Part shown: positions 32,324 through 40,895 of the stretch, piece by piece
Layout of the letters: each line of letters opens with the position of its first letter
Position numbering within the stretch: the first letter of the stretch is position 1
Source: Opitutia bacterium
GTDB lineage: Bacteria; Verrucomicrobiota; Verrucomicrobiia; Opitutales; Opitutaceae
Reading direction: 5' to 3'
Length of the DNA: 64,000 nucleotides
Assembly (NCBI GenBank): GCA_003142615.1
Contig: PLMW01000069.1
Coordinates: 1-64,000 of the forward strand
Program-made: the position numbers and the translations under genes
Notes under the pieces: model-generated
What the model saw: only the letters and a program-made list of their open reading frames with translations
Told to the model about the DNA's origin: nothing
Database searches by the model: none

Positions 32324-32357
32324 TTGCATGGAAACTTAAGAAACGTTTTTAGTTTCC
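32324..32357 (+). promoter_or_regulatory. Promoter and candidate TetR operator of the ABC efflux operon
   Basis: TTGCAT (32324-32329) may be the -35 box, and TTTTAG about 17 bp later the -10. Between and over them lies an inverted repeat with perfect outer arms GGAAACT (32330-32336) and AGTTTCC (32351-32357), with further partial symmetry inside. The dyad ends 10 bp before the tetR start codon, the usual place for an autorepressor site. Confidence 0.6.
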
Positions 32358-32367
32358 TAAGATTCCA

Positions 32368-33033
32368 ATGACTCCCCCCCACTCCACACCGTCTTCGCCT
32401 GCTGCCGCGCTCTCCCGCACCCGCATCCTTGAAGTGGCCCGCACCCTTTTCCTCGCCTACGGCTTTAACGCCCTGACGATGGACGACCTCGCGCGCGAGC
32501 TCGGCATGAGCAAAAAGACCCTCTACGTCCATTTTCCGAGCAAGGACGCCCTTGCCGAGGCCATCCTTGACGGCCTCGGGAAGTCCATCCGGGCCCAGTT
32601 GGAAGCGGTGCTCTCCCACCCGAAGCTCTCGTTCGCGCAGAAACTCTGCGGAGTCATCGACGTCGTCGGCTCGGTCCTCGGCAAGGTCAGCCCGGCGACT
32701 TTTCGCGACTTGCAGCGCAACGCGCCGCACCTCTACCAGAAGATCGAGGAGGTCCGGAAGAAAAACGTCCCGTTTGTCATTGGCAGCCTCATCCGCACCG
32801 GCATCGCCGAGGGCATGGTGCGACCGGAGATCGATCCCGCCTTCGCCGCTGAATTCTGGCTGCAGGCCATCCGCGGCCTCGTCCAGCCCGACATCCTCGA
32901 CCGCACCCAGCTCACGCCCAAGCAAACCCTCGAAAAAGGCATCCATCTTTTCTTCAACGGACTCCTCACGCCCGCCGGCCGCAAAGACTATGAACACCAC
33001 ATCGTTTCCTGTGAAAAACATGCTGCTTCCTGA
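32368..33033 (+). CDS. TetR family transcriptional regulator of the efflux operon
   Basis: A 221-residue repressor of the TetR/AcrR family. The helix-turn-helix is at about residues 18-62: RTRILEVARTLFLAYGFNAL, TMDDLARELGMSKKTLYVHF and PSKDALAEAIL, with the KKTLYVHFPSK stretch typical of the family. The rest is an all-alpha ligand-binding domain. It is the first gene of a seven-gene operon (eight counting the micro-ORF) and overlaps the adaptor gene by 14 bp. This position parallels the regulator in front of the enteric ybhGFSR genes. The palindrome immediately upstream (32330-32357) should be its target; the inducer is unknown. Confidence 0.9.
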   Translation: MTPPHSTPSSPAAALSRTRILEVARTLFLAYGFNALTMDDLARELGMSKKTLYVHFPSKDALAEAILDGLGKSIRAQLEAVLSHPKLSFAQKLCGVIDVVGSVLGKVSPATFRDLQRNAPHLYQKIEEVRKKNVPFVIGSLIRTGIAEGMVRPEIDPAFAAEFWLQAIRGLVQPDILDRTQLTPKQTLEKGIHLFFNGLLTPAGRKDYEHHIVSCEKHAAS

Positions 33034-34015
33034 TCATCCCGCACGCGGCGCGCTCACCACCGCCTTGGCCGCGGTCGCATTGCTGCTGGCCGCCTGCTCG
33101 CGTGGCAACGGCACCCGCGCCGGCGACCTGGTTCTCTCCGGCAACATCGAGGTCATCGACGCCCAGCTGGGCTTCAAGGTGCCCGGCCGCGTGGCCGAGC
33201 GCCTCGTGTCCGAGGGTGATCGCATCCAGGCCGGCCAGCTCGTCGCCCGGCTCGACGATGTCGAGCAACGGGAGCAGCTGGCCCTCCGCCGGGCCGAACT
33301 GGCTGGTGCCGAGGCGGCGCTGGCCGGGCTCGTGGCCGGCTCGCGGCCGCAGGAGATCGCCGCCGCCGAGGCCACGCTCCGCAGCACCGAGGCGGACCAC
33401 GACCGGGCCCGGCTTGATTTCGCCCGCCAGCAGGAGCTGCGCGCCAAGGACGCCATCGCCGAGCGCGAACTCGAGGCGTCACAGGCCCAGCTCAAGGTTG
33501 CCGAGGCCCGCACCGCCGAGGCCGCCGAACGCCTCAAGCTCGTCAAGGAGGGTCCCCGCGCCGAGGACATCGCCCAGGCGCGCGCCCACGTCGAACAGGT
33601 CCGCGCCTCGCTGGCCCTCGCCGAAACCCAGCTGGACAACACCCGGCTCGTCGCCCCGCTGACGGGCGTCGTGCTCTCGCATAACATCGAACCCGGCGAG
33701 TTTGTGTCCGCCGGCACTCCGGTGGTGACCGTCGCCGACACCGCGCACGTATGGGTCCGCGCCTATGTCAACCAGACTGATCTCGGCCGCGTCCACCTCG
33801 GCCAGAAGGTCGAGGTGCGCACCGACACCTTCCCCGACAAAGCCTACGAGGGCATGGTCGGCTTCATCGCCTCCGAAGCCGAGTTCACGCCCAAAACAGT
33901 CCAGACCACCAAGGAGCGCGTGAAGCTCGTGTTCCGCATCAAGGTCGACATTGCGAACCCGAAGGACGAACTGAAACCCGGCATGCCCGCCGACGCGATC
34001 CTCCGGGCCGACTGA
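33020..34015 (+). CDS. HlyD/YbhG-type periplasmic adaptor lipoprotein
   Basis: A 331-residue membrane-fusion protein linking an ABC exporter to an outer-membrane channel. From ATG 33020 it has a lipoprotein signal with lipobox LLLAAC. It then shows the first lipoyl half (VIDAQLGFKVPGRVAERLVS), a long alpha-hairpin (about 75-190; AELAGAEAALAGLVAGSRPQ, EIAAAEATLRSTEADHDRAR), and the second lipoyl half with TRLVAPLTGVVLSHNIEPGE. A beta-barrel ends it (VRTDTFPDKAYEGMVGFIAS). The GSRPQEI segment is characteristic of the YbhG group. An earlier in-frame ATG (32990) would add ten residues and is less likely. It overlaps tetR and precedes the first ATPase by 67 bp. Confidence 0.9.
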   Translation: MLLPDHPARGALTTALAAVALLLAACSRGNGTRAGDLVLSGNIEVIDAQLGFKVPGRVAERLVSEGDRIQAGQLVARLDDVEQREQLALRRAELAGAEAALAGLVAGSRPQEIAAAEATLRSTEADHDRARLDFARQQELRAKDAIAERELEASQAQLKVAEARTAEAAERLKLVKEGPRAEDIAQARAHVEQVRASLALAETQLDNTRLVAPLTGVVLSHNIEPGEFVSAGTPVVTVADTAHVWVRAYVNQTDLGRVHLGQKVEVRTDTFPDKAYEGMVGFIASEAEFTPKTVQTTKERVKLVFRIKVDIANPKDELKPGMPADAILRAD

Positions 34016-34082
34016 CCCTCCCGGAGCCGGTCGGCGCCATTTCCCGGCATCGCGAGCCGGTCCGTCCCTCCCCTTCCTCTTC

Positions 34083-35012
34083 ATGTCCGCCATCCGTGCC
34101 AACAGCCTGCGGCGCACCTTCGACGACTTCGTGGCCGTCGAGGGGCTCAATCTCGACATCGCCGAAGGCGAGATCTTCGGCCTCGTCGGCCCCGACGGCG
34201 CCGGCAAGACGACCACCATGCGCATGCTCACCGGTCTGCTCAAACCCAGCGGCGGCGGCGCGGAGGTGGCGGGCTTCGACGTCGTGCGCCACACCGAGCG
34301 CCTCAAGGAGCACATCGGCTACATGAGCCAGCGCTTCGGCCTTTATCCGGACCTCACTGTGATGGAGAACATCGGATTCTACGCCGACATTTATGGCGTG
34401 CCCGTCCGCGGCCGCGCCGAAAAAATCGACCGGCTCCTCGGTTTCAGCAATCTCACCCCCTTCAGGCAGCGCCTCGCCGGCAACCTCTCCGGGGGCATGA
34501 AGCAGAAGCTCGGCCTCGCCTGCGCGCTCATCCACACGCCGCGCGTGTTGTTTCTCGACGAACCGACCAATGGCGTCGATCCCGTCTCCCGCCGCGATTT
34601 CTGGCGCATCCTCTACCAGCTCGTGCGCGAGCGCGTGACGATTTTCGTCTCCACCGCCTACCTCGACGAAGCCGAGCGCTGCACCCGGCTCGCCCTGCTG
34701 CACCAGGGCCGGCTGCTCGGCCTCGGCACCCCCGACGAGGTCAAGGCCATGATGCCGGGCGCGCTGCTCGAGGTGCGCACCCCGGCCCCGCGGCGCACCG
34801 CCGCCCTGCTGCGGGAGCACCTCGCCGCGGCCTCCGTCGGCCTGTTCGGCGACCGCGTGCACGTGGCCACGCGCGACACCGCCGCGACCGAGGCGGCGAT
34901 CCGCGAGCTCGTCGCCTCCGCCGGCTTCGAACTGCTCTCCCTCCACCCGATCGCGCCGTCGCTCGAGGACGTGTTCGTCGCCGTTTTGTCCAACCAGCCG
35001 GCCCTGCCATGA
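34083..35012 (+). CDS. ABC exporter ATP-binding protein 1 (N-half of a YbhF-type pair)
   Basis: A 309-residue ABC ATPase driving the efflux permeases. Walker A is GPDGAGKTT (36-44), the signature LSGGMKQ (135-141), and Walker B VLFLDEPTNGVD (from 155). In the switch region the usual His is replaced: VSTAYLDEAER has Ala192 where the second ATPase of the operon has His201. One composite ATP site may thus be degenerate, as in other heterodimeric exporters. It corresponds to the first half of the fused enteric YbhF. The stop overlaps a 32-codon micro-ORF by ATGA. Transcript continues through all following genes. Confidence 0.9.
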   Translation: MSAIRANSLRRTFDDFVAVEGLNLDIAEGEIFGLVGPDGAGKTTTMRMLTGLLKPSGGGAEVAGFDVVRHTERLKEHIGYMSQRFGLYPDLTVMENIGFYADIYGVPVRGRAEKIDRLLGFSNLTPFRQRLAGNLSGGMKQKLGLACALIHTPRVLFLDEPTNGVDPVSRRDFWRILYQLVRERVTIFVSTAYLDEAERCTRLALLHQGRLLGLGTPDEVKAMMPGALLEVRTPAPRRTAALLREHLAAASVGLFGDRVHVATRDTAATEAAIRELVASAGFELLSLHPIAPSLEDVFVAVLSNQPALP

Positions 35013-35107
35013 TCCCCGCGCTCATCGTACTTATCCTGCTCGTCATCCTGGTCGCGACCGAACCCGACCAGCACGACGGCCCGCCCCACGACGGCGACAA
35101 TCCCTGA
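35009..35107 (+). CDS. 32-residue single-pass membrane micro-protein between the two ATPases
   Basis: A micro-ORF that overlaps the ATPase 1 stop codon in an ATGA arrangement and ends 11 bp before ATPase 2. It encodes MIPALIVLILLVILVATEPD followed by a short His/Asp/Pro tail, twelve more residues. Residues 3-16 are a strong hydrophobic helix, and the tail is acidic and likely outside or at the membrane surface. Spacing, frame and composition fit a translated gene better than chance read-through. In enteric bacteria this position is the linker of a fused double ATPase. I know no characterised homologue; a role as a small exporter subunit is conjecture. Confidence 0.6.
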   Translation: MIPALIVLILLVILVATEPDQHDGPPHDGDNP

Positions 35108-35118
35108 GCCTTTCCCTC

Positions 35119-36108
35119 ATGCGCGCCGAACCCGCCCCATCCGCGGAAACCGTCGTCGAAGTGCATAACCTCGAGAAACACTTCGGGACGTTCAAGGCCG
35201 TCGCCGGCATCTCGTTTGCCGTGCGGCGCGGCGAGATCTTCGGTTTTCTCGGGCCGAACGGCGCGGGCAAGTCCACCACCATCCGCATGCTTTGCGGCCT
35301 GCTCGCGCCCACCGCCGGCTCGGGCCGCGTGGCCGGTTTCGATATCGTGCGTGAGACCGAGCGGATCAAGACGCGCATCGGCTACATGAGCCAGAAGTTC
35401 TCCCTCTACGATGAGCTGACCGTGGAGGAAAATATCGACTTCTACAGCGGCATCTACCGCCTGCCGAAGGCAAAGAAGGCCGGGCGCAAGGAATGGGTGC
35501 TGACCATGGCCGGTTTGCGCGACCACCGCCGCACGCGCACCGCCGTGCTCTCGGGCGGCTGGAAGCAGCGCCTCGCCCTCGGCTGCGCCGTGCTCCACGA
35601 GCCGCCGATCCTGTTTCTCGACGAGCCGACCTCCGGCGTCGATCCCAACAGCCGCCGGCAGTTCTGGGACCTCATCTACGAACTCTCCGGGCATGGCGTC
35701 ACGGTGTTCGTGACCACACACTACATGGAGGAGGCGGAGTATTGCGACCGGCTCGGCGTCATCTACCGCGGCGAGCTTATTGCCAGCGGTCCGCCGCGCG
35801 AACTGAAGGCCCGGCACATGCTGGAGGCCGTGCTCGAGATCGAGTGCGAACGGCCCTACGACGCGATGGAGGTCATCGAGCGGCTGCCGGAAGTGAAGGA
35901 GGCCGCGCTCTTCGGCAAGGGGCTGCACGCCGTCGCGCGCACCGCGGACGCCGGGCCCGCAACGGCCGCCATCCGCGCGGCCCTCGCGAACGCCGGTTTC
36001 CGCCTGACGAAAGTCGAGGGCATCACCCCGACGCTGGAGGACGTGTTCGTCTCCCTCATCGAGTCGCGCGACCGCGCGAATCCGCCGCCTACGGAGGTCC
36101 ACCGATGA
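35119..36108 (+). CDS. ABC exporter ATP-binding protein 2 (C-half of a YbhF-type pair)
   Basis: A 329-residue ABC ATPase. Walker A is GPNGAGKST (45-53), signature LSGGWKQ (144-150), Walker B ILFLDEPTSGVD (from 164), and the switch His201 is in VTTHYMEEAE. All catalytic elements are canonical, in contrast to the paired ATPase 1. The first 13 residues are an Ala/Pro extension. The last part (residues about 235-325) is the regulatory tail of the drug-exporter ATPases, ending GITPTLEDVFVSLIESRDRA. The stop codon overlaps the permease start (ATGA), with GGAGG upstream, so the pair is translated together. It represents the second half of the fused YbhF. Confidence 0.92.
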   Translation: MRAEPAPSAETVVEVHNLEKHFGTFKAVAGISFAVRRGEIFGFLGPNGAGKSTTIRMLCGLLAPTAGSGRVAGFDIVRETERIKTRIGYMSQKFSLYDELTVEENIDFYSGIYRLPKAKKAGRKEWVLTMAGLRDHRRTRTAVLSGGWKQRLALGCAVLHEPPILFLDEPTSGVDPNSRRQFWDLIYELSGHGVTVFVTTHYMEEAEYCDRLGVIYRGELIASGPPRELKARHMLEAVLEIECERPYDAMEVIERLPEVKEAALFGKGLHAVARTADAGPATAAIRAALANAGFRLTKVEGITPTLEDVFVSLIESRDRANPPPTEVHR

Positions 36109-37238
36109 ACCTGCGCCGCCTCGGGGCCATCGCCCGCAAGGAATCCATTCACATCCACCGCGACCCGCGCAGTCTCGGCCTCGCCATCGGCATCCCCATG
36201 CTGATGATCCTCCTGTTCGGCTACGCCCTGACCCTCGACGTGGATCACGTGCCGCTTGTCGTCTGGGACCAGAGCGGCACCACCCAAAGCCGGGAGTTCG
36301 TGGCGCAGTTCACCGGTTCGCGCTACTTCGATTTCCGCGGCGCCCTCTCGCGCTACGCCGAGCTCGCGCGCGCCATTGACCGGCGCGACGCGCTCCTCGC
36401 GCTGGTCATCCCGCCCGACTTCGCCGCGCAGCTCGATGCCGGTCGCACCACCCGGGTGCAGGCGATCATCGACGGCTCCGACTCCAACACCGCCGCCATC
36501 GTGCTCGGCTACGCGCAGGCGGCCACCACCCTGTTCAACCAGCGCATTGCGCTCGCCCAAATCCGCCGGTTCACCGGCCGGCCGGCCGCGCCGCCGTTCG
36601 AGCTGCGTCCGCGTGTCTGGTTCAACGCCGACCTCGAGTCGAAGAACTTCATCATTCCCGGCCTCATCGCGATCATCATGGGCCTGATCGCGGCGCTGCT
36701 GACCTCGCTGACCATCGCCCGCGAGTGGGAGCGCGGCACGATGGAGCAGCTCATCTCCACCCCGGTGAAGGCGCCGGAGCTGATCATCGGCAAGCTCGTC
36801 CCCTATTTTGTCATCGGCATGGTCGACATGCTCATCGCGGTACTGATGGGGGTTTTTCTGTTCCACGTGCCGTTGCGCGGCAGTGTGCCGCTGCTGTTCG
36901 CCATGGCCGCGCTCTTCATCATCGGCACGCTGGCCCAGGGCATCCTGATCAGCGTGCTCGCGCGGGGGCAGCTGCTCGCCAGCCAGGTCGCCATGGTTTC
37001 AACCTTTCTGCCGGCGTTTCTGCTCTCCGGTTTCATGTTCGCCATCGCCAACATGCCGCCGGTCGTGCAGGCGATCACCTACGTCGTGCCGGCCCGCTAT
37101 TTCGTGGCGCTGGTGAAGGGCATCTACCTGCGGGGCGTGGGGCTGGAGACGCTCTGGGTCGACGCGGTCTTCCTTGCGGTGTTCGCGGGCGTTGTCCTGG
37201 CCCTTTCGATCTTCACCTTCAAAAAGAGGCTCGCCTGA
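36105..37238 (+). CDS. ABC-2 type permease 1 (YbhS-like)
   Basis: A 377-residue integral membrane subunit of the ABC-2 exporter type. It has an N-terminal cytoplasmic amphipathic helix (LGAIARKESIHIHRDPRSLG) and TM1 (LAIGIPMLMILLFGYALTL). A large periplasmic domain of about 140 residues follows (VVWDQSGTTQSREFVAQFTG). Five more helices come after, with the coupling sequence AREWERGTMEQLISTPVKAPELIIGKL, the diagnostic EXGTxEQLxxxP motif. The C-terminal part includes LLSGFMFAIANMPPVVQAIT. The start overlaps the ATPase 2 stop. Together with the second permease it should form the heterodimeric channel. Confidence 0.92.
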   Translation: MNLRRLGAIARKESIHIHRDPRSLGLAIGIPMLMILLFGYALTLDVDHVPLVVWDQSGTTQSREFVAQFTGSRYFDFRGALSRYAELARAIDRRDALLALVIPPDFAAQLDAGRTTRVQAIIDGSDSNTAAIVLGYAQAATTLFNQRIALAQIRRFTGRPAAPPFELRPRVWFNADLESKNFIIPGLIAIIMGLIAALLTSLTIAREWERGTMEQLISTPVKAPELIIGKLVPYFVIGMVDMLIAVLMGVFLFHVPLRGSVPLLFAMAALFIIGTLAQGILISVLARGQLLASQVAMVSTFLPAFLLSGFMFAIANMPPVVQAITYVVPARYFVALVKGIYLRGVGLETLWVDAVFLAVFAGVVLALSIFTFKKRLA

Positions 37239-37240
37239 TC

Positions 37241-38371
37241 ATGTGGGAACGCATCGTCACCATGCTCCGCAAGGAGTTCCGTTCGGTCCTCCGCGATCCG
37301 CGCATGCGGATGGTGATCTTCGGCCTGCCGATCATCCAGTGCCTGATCTTCGGCTACGCCGTGACCATGGACGTGCGCCACGTCCGCCTCGTCATCATCG
37401 ACCGCGACCACACGCCCGCCAGCCGCGCCTTGATTACGCGCTTCACCGGTTCGGACTATTTCGACGCGGTCGAGTACACCAACGACGAGGCCCGCGCCCG
37501 CGCGCTCATCGACGCGGCGGAGGCCAGCGCGATCCTGCAGATCAACGCCCGCTTCGGGGCTGACCTCGCGGCCGGCCGCGCCGCGCCGGTACAGCTGCTG
37601 GTGGACGGCTCAGACTCGAACACCGCGCGCCTCGTGCTCAACTACAGCGTGGCGATCGCCACCGCCTACGGCAACCAGGTGATGGTCGAGCAGGCGCTGC
37701 GCCAGGCGGGCCGGACCTTTGTCACCGGCAGCGTGGACCTGCGGTACCGCGCCTGGTTCAACGAGAATCTCGAGAGCCGCAATTATATCGTGCCCGGCAT
37801 CATGGCGATCCTGGTGATGCTGGTCAGTCTCATGCTGACCAGCATGGCCATTGTGCGCGAAAAGGAGGCCGGCACGATCGAGCAGATCATGGTCACGCCG
37901 ATCCAGCCGGTGGAATTCATCCTCGGCAAGTGCCTGCCGTTCGCCGTCATCGGCTTCATCGACGTGCTGCTGGTCACCGCCGTGGGCGTCTTCTGGTTCG
38001 ACATCCCGATCCGCGGCAGCCTGCTGCTCCTCCTGTTCAGCACGGCGCTCTTCCTCATGACGACCCTGGGCATCGGGCTGTTCATCTCGACCGTGAGCAG
38101 TACCCAGCAGCAGGCGATGATGACCACGTTCTTCTTCTTTTTCCCGGCGATGCTGCTTTCCGGTTTCATCTATCCCGTCGCCAACATGCCCCTGGTGATC
38201 CAGTGGATCACGCTCGCCAACCCGCTGCGGCATTTCCTCGTCATCATCCGCAGCATCTTCCTCAAGGGCGTCGGCCCGGACGTGCTCTGGCCGCAGATGA
38301 CCGCGCTTTTCGTCATCGGCCTGTGCGTACTGACCTTCGCCGTCAAACGCTTCCACAAGACGCTCGCATAA
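37241..38371 (+). CDS. ABC-2 type permease 2 (YbhR-like)
   Basis: A 376-residue paralogue of the previous permease, with the same layout. It has the N-terminal helix (VTMLRKEFRSVLRDPRMRM), TM1 (FGLPIIQCLIFGYAVTM), and a periplasmic domain starting RLVIIDRDHTPASRALITRF. The EKEAGTIEQIMVTPIQPVEFILGK coupling motif, LLSGFIYPVANMPLVIQWIT and a terminal TM follow. It starts 2 bp after the first permease, so the two are translated in tandem and presumably assemble 1:1. Substrates of the enteric relatives include cations and some drugs; none can be assigned here. Confidence 0.92.
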   Translation: MWERIVTMLRKEFRSVLRDPRMRMVIFGLPIIQCLIFGYAVTMDVRHVRLVIIDRDHTPASRALITRFTGSDYFDAVEYTNDEARARALIDAAEASAILQINARFGADLAAGRAAPVQLLVDGSDSNTARLVLNYSVAIATAYGNQVMVEQALRQAGRTFVTGSVDLRYRAWFNENLESRNYIVPGIMAILVMLVSLMLTSMAIVREKEAGTIEQIMVTPIQPVEFILGKCLPFAVIGFIDVLLVTAVGVFWFDIPIRGSLLLLLFSTALFLMTTLGIGLFISTVSSTQQQAMMTTFFFFFPAMLLSGFIYPVANMPLVIQWITLANPLRHFLVIIRSIFLKGVGPDVLWPQMTALFVIGLCVLTFAVKRFHKTLA

Positions 38372-38397
38372 ATCCCGCCTGCAACCGCCAACCTGCC

Positions 38398-39714
38398 ATG
38401 AAAACCTTCGGCCCGTTGTCCACCCTCGTCCTGCTGGCCGTCGCCCCGTTTTGCGCCGCCGAACCCGCGGCCCCCGCCCTGACGCTCGACGACTGCCTGC
38501 GCCTCGCCGCGGACCATCAACCGCTGCTCACCGCCGCTGAGGCCGGCGTCTCCGCCGCCACCGAAGCCGTGGGCGAGGCCCGCGCGCCCTACTGGCCGCA
38601 GGTCGATCTCAACGCCGGCTATCACCGCTGGCAGCGGCGCGCCTTCCTGCCGTCCGGCCTTACGCTGCCGGGATTGAGCATGCCGAAAATCATCGGCCCG
38701 CTCGACGACTGGACCGGCGGCCTGTCGTCGCGCGTGACGTTGTTCGACTTCGGCGAGCGCCACGCCGGTCTCGAGGCCGCCCGCGCCCGGCTCGGCAGTG
38801 TCCAGGCGGACGCCACCGCCACCCGCGCGGACGTGCGCCTGTCAGTGCAGTCGGCCTTCTACGCGTTCGCCGCCGCGCAGGAACTGCTCGGCGTGGCGGA
38901 GCGGAATCTCGCCCGCACGGAAAGTCATCTCGCCCTGGCGCAAGCCCGTCGTGAAGCCGGTGCCGTGCCGCAGGCCGACGTGCTGCGCGTTCAGGCCGAG
39001 GTGGCGTCGGCGCAGCTGCAGTCGATCGGCGCCCGGAGCCGCGTGCGCACGGCCGCCGGCCAGCTCAACACCGCCATGGGCCGCCCGGCCGAAATCGCCC
39101 TCGCCATCGCCCCGCCCGCCCCCGGCGCCCCGCCACCCGCCACCGCCGGCATCGAGACCGCCGTCCGCCAGGCGATCGCCAGCCGCCCCGAACTGAAGTC
39201 GGAGCAATTGCGCGTCGCGGCCGCCCGCGCCGGCGTGGAAGGGGCGCGCGCCGCCCGCGCCCCCAAGCTGCGCGCCGACGGTTCCTACGGCTGGAACGAC
39301 ACCGATTTTCTGCCGGGGACCAGGGAGTGGCAGGTGGGCCTGTCCGTCGACATGCCCGTGTTCGACGCCGACAGCCGCGTTCACCATCTCGCGCGCACGA
39401 AGGCCGAGCTGGCCCGCGAGCAGGCCGTCTACGACAGCCGGGTGCTGCAGGTGCGCCAGGAGGTGTGGGCCGCCGCCTCCGAGCTCGAACGCGCCTGGGA
39501 TGCCATCGCCGCCAATGAAACCGGCGTCCGCGCGAGCGAGGAAAGCCTGCGCGTGGTGCGCGAGCGCTACCAGACCGGCGCCGCGCTCATCACCGACCTG
39601 CTCGATACCCAGACGGCGCTGGCCAGCGCCGAGGCCTCGCTGGCCGAGGCCCGCTGGAGCCACCTGACGGCCCGCGCCGCGTACGATCGCGCCATCGGAA
39701 CAGCGGTCAAGTAG
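38398..39714 (+). CDS. TolC-family outer-membrane efflux channel
   Basis: A 438-residue outer-membrane factor with a signal peptide (MKTFGPLSTLVLLAVAPFCA, cleavage after AEP or earlier). Two structural repeats, each of beta-strands and long helices, are visible. The first starts LTLDDCLRLAADHQPLLTAA, then ATEAVGEARAPYWPQVDLNA and VTLFDFGERHAGLEAARARL. The second runs from TAVRQAIASRPELKSEQLRV to GLSVDMPVFDADSRVHHLAR, with a closing VRERYQTGAALITDLLDTQT. It lies 26 bp after the second permease and ends the operon, so this exporter carries its own channel, which the enteric ybh operon lacks. It may also serve the RND pump at 7.8-12.2 kb. Confidence 0.9.
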   Translation: MKTFGPLSTLVLLAVAPFCAAEPAAPALTLDDCLRLAADHQPLLTAAEAGVSAATEAVGEARAPYWPQVDLNAGYHRWQRRAFLPSGLTLPGLSMPKIIGPLDDWTGGLSSRVTLFDFGERHAGLEAARARLGSVQADATATRADVRLSVQSAFYAFAAAQELLGVAERNLARTESHLALAQARREAGAVPQADVLRVQAEVASAQLQSIGARSRVRTAAGQLNTAMGRPAEIALAIAPPAPGAPPPATAGIETAVRQAIASRPELKSEQLRVAAARAGVEGARAARAPKLRADGSYGWNDTDFLPGTREWQVGLSVDMPVFDADSRVHHLARTKAELAREQAVYDSRVLQVRQEVWAAASELERAWDAIAANETGVRASEESLRVVRERYQTGAALITDLLDTQTALASAEASLAEARWSHLTARAAYDRAIGTAVK

Positions 39715-39893
39715 CCCTCTTCAGCGTCAGCCTTGGGTTGCGCCGGCGCAGCCAGCGCGTCACTCCGCTGTCGAACGGGAGTATTGGCGTGAGGCAGGGG
39801 CACGAGGGACGGCGGCTGCGGTGGCGGTGTGTCGACAGCCTGCGCGGGTCGGCCGCGACCAGTTCCGCTTGCGCTGCCCAGCCGGCGGCAGCA

Positions 39894-40874
39894 ATGCTTC
39901 CCCGTCTGATGCCGCCTTTGTTCGCCGTCCTCGACCCCCTCCTCCCGCTCCCTTGGTGGGCGTGGGCCGGTTTCTTTGCCTTTATTTCCGCCATGCTGGC
40001 GCTGGACCTCGGCGTGTTTCAACGTCACTCGCACGAGGTGAAAATGAAGGAGGCGCTCGTCTGGTGTGGGGTCTGGTTCACCCTGGCCATGGTCTTCAAC
40101 GGCCTGGTCTACCGCTGGCGGGGCGCCGAGTTCGGCAACCAGTTTCTCGCGGCCTATCTCGTCGAGCTGTGCCTGAGCGTCGACAACGTTTTCATCTTCA
40201 TCGTCATCTTCGCCTACTTCAAGGTCGCGCCCAAGTGGCAGCATCGCGTGCTGTTCTGGGGCATCGTCGGCGCCGTGCTGATGCGCGCGACCTTCATCCT
40301 GGCGGGCGTAAGCGTAATCCAGCGCTTTCACTGGGTACTCTACCTCTTCGGCGCGTTTCTCGTGTACACGGGCATCAAGATGGCCCTGCCCCGCCGGGAG
40401 GAGGTGGACGTCAACCCCGACCACAATCTGGCCGTGCGGGTCTTCCGCCGGTTCTTCCCGGTGGTGACGCAGCAGGAGGGCGGGCACTTCTTCGCGCGCG
40501 AGGCCGGCCGGTTTGCGGCCACGCCGCTTTTTATCGTGCTGCTGGTCGTCGAAACGACCGACCTGGTCTTCGCGCTCGACTCGCTGCCCGCGGTGCTGGC
40601 GATCACGAAGGACGCCTTTGTGGCGCTCACCTCCAACGTCTTTGCGATCCTCGGCCTGCGCTCCCTTTACTTCGCGCTCAACGGCGTCATGCAGCTCTTC
40701 CGTTACTTGAAGCTCGGGCTCGCGATCATTCTGGTGTTCATCGGCGTGAAGATGTTGACCGAACCTTGGATCGACATCTCCACCGGCGTCGCGCTGGGCG
40801 TCATCGGCGGCGTGCTCACCATGTCCGTGCTGGCCAGTGCGTTCATTCCGGAGAAGCCCGCGCCGCGCGTGTGA
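39894..40874 (+). CDS. TerC/Alx family integral membrane protein
   Basis: A 326-residue membrane protein with about nine helices. TerC hallmarks: LALDLGVFQRHSHEVKMKEA, YLVELCLSVDNVFIFIVIFA with the conserved SVDN, RHWVLYLFGAFLVYTGIKMA-type segment, VVETTDLVFALDSLPAVLAI with a second DxxFALDS motif, and SNVFAILGLRSLYFALNGVM. Acidic residues inside membranes are thought to carry a metal, with Mn2+ export being likely for Alx. The start is ATG 39894 (or 39909). A yybP-ykoY riboswitch often precedes such genes, but I cannot recognise it in 39715-39893. The gene is not part of the efflux operon, judging by the 179-bp gap. Confidence 0.9.
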   Translation: MLPRLMPPLFAVLDPLLPLPWWAWAGFFAFISAMLALDLGVFQRHSHEVKMKEALVWCGVWFTLAMVFNGLVYRWRGAEFGNQFLAAYLVELCLSVDNVFIFIVIFAYFKVAPKWQHRVLFWGIVGAVLMRATFILAGVSVIQRFHWVLYLFGAFLVYTGIKMALPRREEVDVNPDHNLAVRVFRRFFPVVTQQEGGHFFAREAGRFAATPLFIVLLVVETTDLVFALDSLPAVLAITKDAFVALTSNVFAILGLRSLYFALNGVMQLFRYLKLGLAIILVFIGVKMLTEPWIDISTGVALGVIGGVLTMSVLASAFIPEKPAPRV

Positions 40875-40895
40875 ACCCCGACACCTGCGCGCGGC

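Noticed and set aside
39715-39893. Possible yybP-ykoY (Mn2+) riboswitch before the TerC gene
   Set aside because: Such riboswitches often precede this family, but I could not find the conserved loop sequences or pairing in the interval.
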